DNA from: Cloacimonetes bacterium UBA5835
Lineage (GTDB): Bacteria > Cloacimonadota > Cloacimonadia > Cloacimonadales > Cloacimonadaceae
Assembly: GCA_002432865.1 (NCBI GenBank)
Contig: DJGX01000059.1
Coordinates: 1 to 9,587 of the forward strand
DNA: 9,587 nt
Direction: 5' to 3'
Of this stretch, positions 6,901 through 9,587 are shown in pieces. The translations under genes and the position numbers were made by a program. The notes beneath the pieces were generated by a model that had not been told where the DNA came from, did no database searches, and saw nothing but the letters and a program-made list of their open reading frames with translations. Position 1 is the stretch's first letter; the number at the start of each line of letters is the position of its first letter.

Positions 6901-9399
6901 TCCAATGGTTTTATTGCTATGGGAGCTACTGAGAATGCTGAATTTAGAAATTACCGCCTACCTGGTCCTATGGGGCCCAATCCTATGATTGCCCCATTTT
7001 GGGATGATTTGGCAACTGGTTCAGGCAGTGGAATTTATACCTGGTTTGATAGATATAGCCATTGCTTCATAATAGAATGGCATAATATGATAAATGGAAA
7101 AGACGGTAGTTCTGTAGAAAACTTCCAATGTATTTTATATGACCAAGCTGCATATCCTACAAGTTTGGGTGATGGACCAATAAAATTCCAGTATCATACC
7201 TTTAACAATGTAGATTCTCAATCCGGAAACAGACATGGAAACTATTGCACTATCGGTATTGAAGATCATACAGGGAAAGTTGGTTTAGAATATACCTTCA
7301 ATAATACCTATCCCACAGCTGCTGCACCCTTAAGTAATGGTAAAGCACTATTTATTACTAATATTCCCGTCTATCATGAAGCTGCTCATTTAATTCTGGA
7401 AGCAACTTATGTGAACGACCCCAATATGAATGGAATTTGCGAGCCGGGAGAATTAATAGATCTGGGTGTGAAAATTAAAAATACTGGTAACCTTATTGCA
7501 GAAAACATAGTTGGACATCTTAGCACCACAAGTGAATATGTTACTATCAATAATGCCATTGCGAGTTATTATCCTATCGAACCTGGATTTTATGGTGTAA
7601 ATAGACAACCTTACACCTTCACAATATCTGGTTCCTGTCCCAATGGTAATGTTATATACTTCAATCTCTTGCTTACTTCTGGCGATTTAGAATGGAGCCG
7701 TAATTTCAGTTTTCAGGTCTCTGCTTCCTCTTTAAATTATCATTCCCATTTTGTGGATGATCACTTGAGTGATTTTAATGGCACTGTTAGCCTTGGAGAA
7801 TCTTTCAACTTAGTAATTAATCTGGAAAATACTGCTGCAGTAGATGCTACAAACATTCAAGCAACTTTAAGCAGCACTATTCCAGAGTTGGTTATTGAAA
7901 ATCCTATTGTTTTACTGGATAAGATTGGTCCCAATGATATCTATCAAACTACATATACAATAGATACTTCTATGCTGGATGCTTCAATTACCCAGATTCC
8001 ATTTCTCTTTAATGCTACAGCAGGAAATGGAAGTGCTACAAGCACAGCCTTCAATATTCAGTATAATAATCCTATTGTGTATGAGGATTTTGATTTGAAT
8101 AATGGCATCTTTATATCTGAGACAGGATGGACTTGGGGAATTCCAACACAGGTATCCCCCTTTTCCGGAACAAAAGTTTGGGCTACCAATTTAAGCGGAA
8201 GCTATCCTGATTTAGTAACCTACAATCTTTACACACCACAATATCTGTTGGCAGAAAACAGTCAGCTGCAATTTATGCATAATTACATTTGCGAATATGG
8301 ATATGATGGTGGTAATGTAGCTATTTCTACCAATAATGGGAATTCTTGGAGTTTAATTTATCCCACTACGAATTATAACGGTAATAGCCTAAATGGACTA
8401 AGTGGAGATCAAGGTTGGACAGGAAATTCAGGTGGTTGGCAGACAGCAACATTTAATCTTTCACAGTATGCAGGACAAACCGTAATATTCCGTTTCCGTT
8501 TTGGCTCCGATGGATCAACAAGTGGTTCTGGATGGTTTATTGATGATTTTAAGATTAGCGGCGTAGATCTCAAAACAGGCTATTTATATGGAATTATATA
8601 TCCAACTTCTGGGCTTGATCCTTCTCTGGCAACCCTAAAATCTAACCTTCGCCTTACTAGTCATCCCGATTCTGAAGGTAATTTTATCCTTCTCTTACCT
8701 TATGGCATTCATTCTGTAACGGCAAGTATGCCCTATCATCAATCATCTTCGATCACTTCAGTCATCATCTCTTCCAGTAATCCTGACCACTATACTGAAT
8801 TTACCTTGATTGATTTACCTCGCCCACAAAACATATATTATTCAGGAAATAACGAAACAGGGGAACTTTATATCTATTGGACACCTCCAGAGGATACAGT
8901 TCTACCCGTAGTTGGCTATAAAGTATATCGTAAATTCAATACGGATCAGTTCTATCTGGTTCAAGAATCTGAAGAAACCACCTATCATGAAGTTCTTTCT
9001 TTAGAAGGAACTTATGTATATTACATTGTAGTGAAGTTCTTCAATGTGGATGGAACTCCCAGCCAATTTATAAATATACCCTTCCCCTTTGAAGATGTTT
9101 CAGATAATGAAATACCATCCCTTGTAACTAAATTGAATAATAACTATCCTAATCCGTTTAATCCTTCCACTAATATATCCTTCACTTTGTCCAAGCCAGG
9201 AAGAACAACTTTGAACATCTATAATATGAAAGGACAACTTGTTAACCACCTGGTAAACGAGGATATGAATCCTGGAATACATAATGTTGTATGGAATGGA
9301 AAAGATGAAAATGGACGCAATGTTTCCTCCGGAGTGTATTTATATCGTCTGGAAAGTGGAACCTATCAAGCAACCAGAAAAATGCTGCTGATGAAATAA
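3943..9399 (+). CDS. Secreted C25 (gingipain-like) multidomain protein with sorting tail
   Basis: This is an extracellular or surface protein of 1818 residues. A signal peptide (1-21) is cleaved probably after ANA. A C25-type propeptide (about 45-200, with PGMPELPSVCTYIAIP) precedes a caspase-fold C25 region (about 235-570) with Cys466 in NITCGS. Clan CD enzymes have His-Gly where this protein has Arg439-Gly440, so activity is doubtful. Downstream are a small beta domain (about 588-645), two CARDB-like repeats (about 666-785 and 786-895), a nidogen-like region (about 905-1140, with APFWDDL and FIIEWHNM), two more CARDB-like repeats (1145-1260 and 1265-1375), and a jelly-roll (MAM/immune-inhibitor-A-like) domain (1378-1540, ending GWFIDDFKISG). 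Then come a carboxypeptidase-regulatory-like fold (1545-1625), a fibronectin III-like domain (1626-1712) and a type A sorting domain (1735-1818, starting NYPNPFNPSTNISF). AAGGA precedes the ATG by 6 nt. No clear promoter is seen in the 65-bp gap after glnA. Substrate unknown; adhesion or polymer binding is possible. Domain borders are approximate. Confidence 0.88.
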   Translation: MKKIITLLLTILAAGSMFANAYDFNQPPNLNSAFALGARNDSNMRVNFVLPEYSVQEETYGETVYHKIMLPLSGTLMEPGMPELPSVCTYIAIPHRGGVNIEVLSTQQTVIPNFLPYPVQQGNNLESPKGFVLNSDYYNGSGSNYPESLIDVSAPFILRDFRIINIKINPFSYNAQTGELTVNQNIQFRLNFTNEPGINELLCEPENISASFDNIYNSMILNYADYRDAVVAQTPPRYLIIYGTNTDPNFTDALNGYVLWKKQKGADVMVASTATSEAGNSTTSIKNYIQNKYNNPATRPDFVVLIGDTSGSYTIPAFTESGGATDYNYTFLAGSDQLGDCFIGRISVENLSQFLVVLNKIYLYERDINLDTASWLNRMMLSGDNSPSGISTMYIHKYIKEMSSFVNPNYSYVEDYGSSPNYTVINQALNQGVGFYSFRGYIDWVPPNESSLFNGYKLFHTVNITCGSNNYDSAGEVEAFVRYGTTAAPKGAVTGIGMCTSSTHTTFNNAVHGGIFSGIFASDMRTMGEALLNGRLYLNQLFGVSSPANAVKFAAWCNLMGDPTMEVFTGIPNHFNVTCESSIPLGLSLYDVAVHDSVGNPVEGAAVVLNMGGMIIARGYTGIDGTVILVLPSNMIAGEATLTISTHNFKPKQLIIPVINIPTLVPGTIAIDDDDISPSQGNGNGIAGSGETIELLFGLVNTGTDAISGISGTISSNSPYITIVNPSINYSDIPGGQLGINTTPIVINIAQNAPHQTMLRLYLDLTDSNSTNYHISEYIQVEAPFMEFVSYLVIDENNQHLDPGETAEFSITVKNVGTVPVENVMATLYTLNDLVGVVDANADFGTLPTGISVTCGVDRFSLIARLQVLPGMLIPMKLKLYNNDGFEQYIPFTFTVGLVTQHDPLGPDTYGYVIYDWTDTAYEFVATYDWHGISPSEGGLGTAVAISDGHSGSNEGDQVGSDALEIVALPFPFQFYGQLYDQITICSNGFIAMGATENAEFRNYRLPGPMGPNPMIAPFWDDLATGSGSGIYTWFDRYSHCFIIEWHNMINGKDGSSVENFQCILYDQAAYPTSLGDGPIKFQYHTFNNVDSQSGNRHGNYCTIGIEDHTGKVGLEYTFNNTYPTAAAPLSNGKALFITNIPVYHEAAHLILEATYVNDPNMNGICEPGELIDLGVKIKNTGNLIAENIVGHLSTTSEYVTINNAIASYYPIEPGFYGVNRQPYTFTISGSCPNGNVIYFNLLLTSGDLEWSRNFSFQVSASSLNYHSHFVDDHLSDFNGTVSLGESFNLVINLENTAAVDATNIQATLSSTIPELVIENPIVLLDKIGPNDIYQTTYTIDTSMLDASITQIPFLFNATAGNGSATSTAFNIQYNNPIVYEDFDLNNGIFISETGWTWGIPTQVSPFSGTKVWATNLSGSYPDLVTYNLYTPQYLLAENSQLQFMHNYICEYGYDGGNVAISTNNGNSWSLIYPTTNYNGNSLNGLSGDQGWTGNSGGWQTATFNLSQYAGQTVIFRFRFGSDGSTSGSGWFIDDFKISGVDLKTGYLYGIIYPTSGLDPSLATLKSNLRLTSHPDSEGNFILLLPYGIHSVTASMPYHQSSSITSVIISSSNPDHYTEFTLIDLPRPQNIYYSGNNETGELYIYWTPPEDTVLPVVGYKVYRKFNTDQFYLVQESEETTYHEVLSLEGTYVYYIVVKFFNVDGTPSQFINIPFPFEDVSDNEIPSLVTKLNNNYPNPFNPSTNISFTLSKPGRTTLNIYNMKGQLVNHLVNEDMNPGIHNVVWNGKDENGRNVSSGVYLYRLESGTYQATRKMLLMK

Positions 9400-9464
9400 C
9401 CTAGTATATGCTAACAAAGGAAATTGAGTATAATATAAGTTAGAAACAATCAATAGCGAAAGTT

Positions 9465-9534
9465 AGAAGTCCTCACTGTTCAAACAACCCTTACCTATCC
9501 TGTAGGTTGTTTAGCAGTGAGGACTTCTGTTTTT
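9465..9534 (+). terminator. Long Rho-independent terminator
   Basis: AGAAGTCCTCACTG (9465-9478) pairs perfectly over 14 bp with CAGTGAGGACTTCT (9515-9528). Inside it, AAACAACC (9482-9489) pairs with GGTTGTTT (9505-9512) across a 3/2 internal loop. Five T's (9530-9534) follow one G after the stem, so it terminates + strand transcription 65 bp beyond the secreted protein gene. The other side lacks a U-tract on the minus strand, so it is one-directional. The 22 paired bases are more than most terminators have, and the palindrome could double as a dispersed repeat. Confidence 0.85.
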
Positions 9535-9551
9535 GGAAAAGCAAAAGTACT

Positions 9552-9587
9552 TAGTTCAAAGTTTGTAGTTCAAAGTTCGTAGTTCAA
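9552..9587. repeat. 14-bp tandem repeat, cut by window end
   Basis: The unit TAGTTCAAAGTTTG (9552-9565) is followed by TAGTTCAAAGTTCG (9566-9579) and the first 8 bases of a third copy (9580-9587). One T/C difference separates the two full copies. The array continues outside the window. Like the AATCTGCGT array near the left end, it is a short, phrase-like, non-coding repeat placed in intergenic space. Confidence 0.75.

Noticed and set aside
9429..9434. TATAAT downstream of the large gene as a promoter
   Set aside because: No -35 box is present at 16-18 bp, and the strong terminator at 9465 would end any transcript almost at once.

Overview
The window is AT-rich bacterial DNA with four protein genes, all on the + strand: tyrosyl-tRNA synthetase (tyrS), a small M50 site-2-type membrane protease, type I glutamine synthetase (glnA), and an 1818-residue secreted multidomain protein. 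The last gene has a signal peptide, a family C25 (gingipain-type) catalytic region and a C-terminal NYPNPFNPST-type sorting domain. That tail, the AT-rich composition, and the short phrase-like tandem repeats at both ends point to the FCB group. Candidatus Cloacimonadota (Cloacimonas-like) is the best guess, but it is inferred from style only and no rRNA or other marker confirms it.

Layout. Positions 1-354 hold no gene: a possible truncated terminator tail, two small hairpins, a duplicated 26-bp unit flanking three copies of a 9-bp repeat, and a good sigma70-type promoter (TTGACT / 18 bp / TATAAT) just before tyrS. tyrS (355-1557) overlaps the M50 protease gene (1554-2198) by 4 bp (ATGA), so the two look translationally coupled. 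A 257-nt non-coding leader (2199-2455) precedes glnA (2456-3877). It contains a 28-codon GTG-start small ORF with a good Shine-Dalgarno and a hairpin whose 3' arm can instead pair with the glnA Shine-Dalgarno. This looks like a switchable expression platform and is the most interesting regulatory feature here. After 65 bp comes the giant secreted protein gene (3943-9399), then a long hairpin plus T-run terminator (9465-9534), and a 14-bp tandem repeat that runs off the window end.

The first three genes are housekeeping: tRNA charging, membrane proteolysis and nitrogen assimilation. The fourth is an envelope or extracellular protein with no evident functional link to them. Two residue-level oddities stand out. 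The position expected for the C25 catalytic His is Arg, although the Cys is kept. The tyrosine that is adenylylated in enterobacterial glutamine synthetase is Phe.
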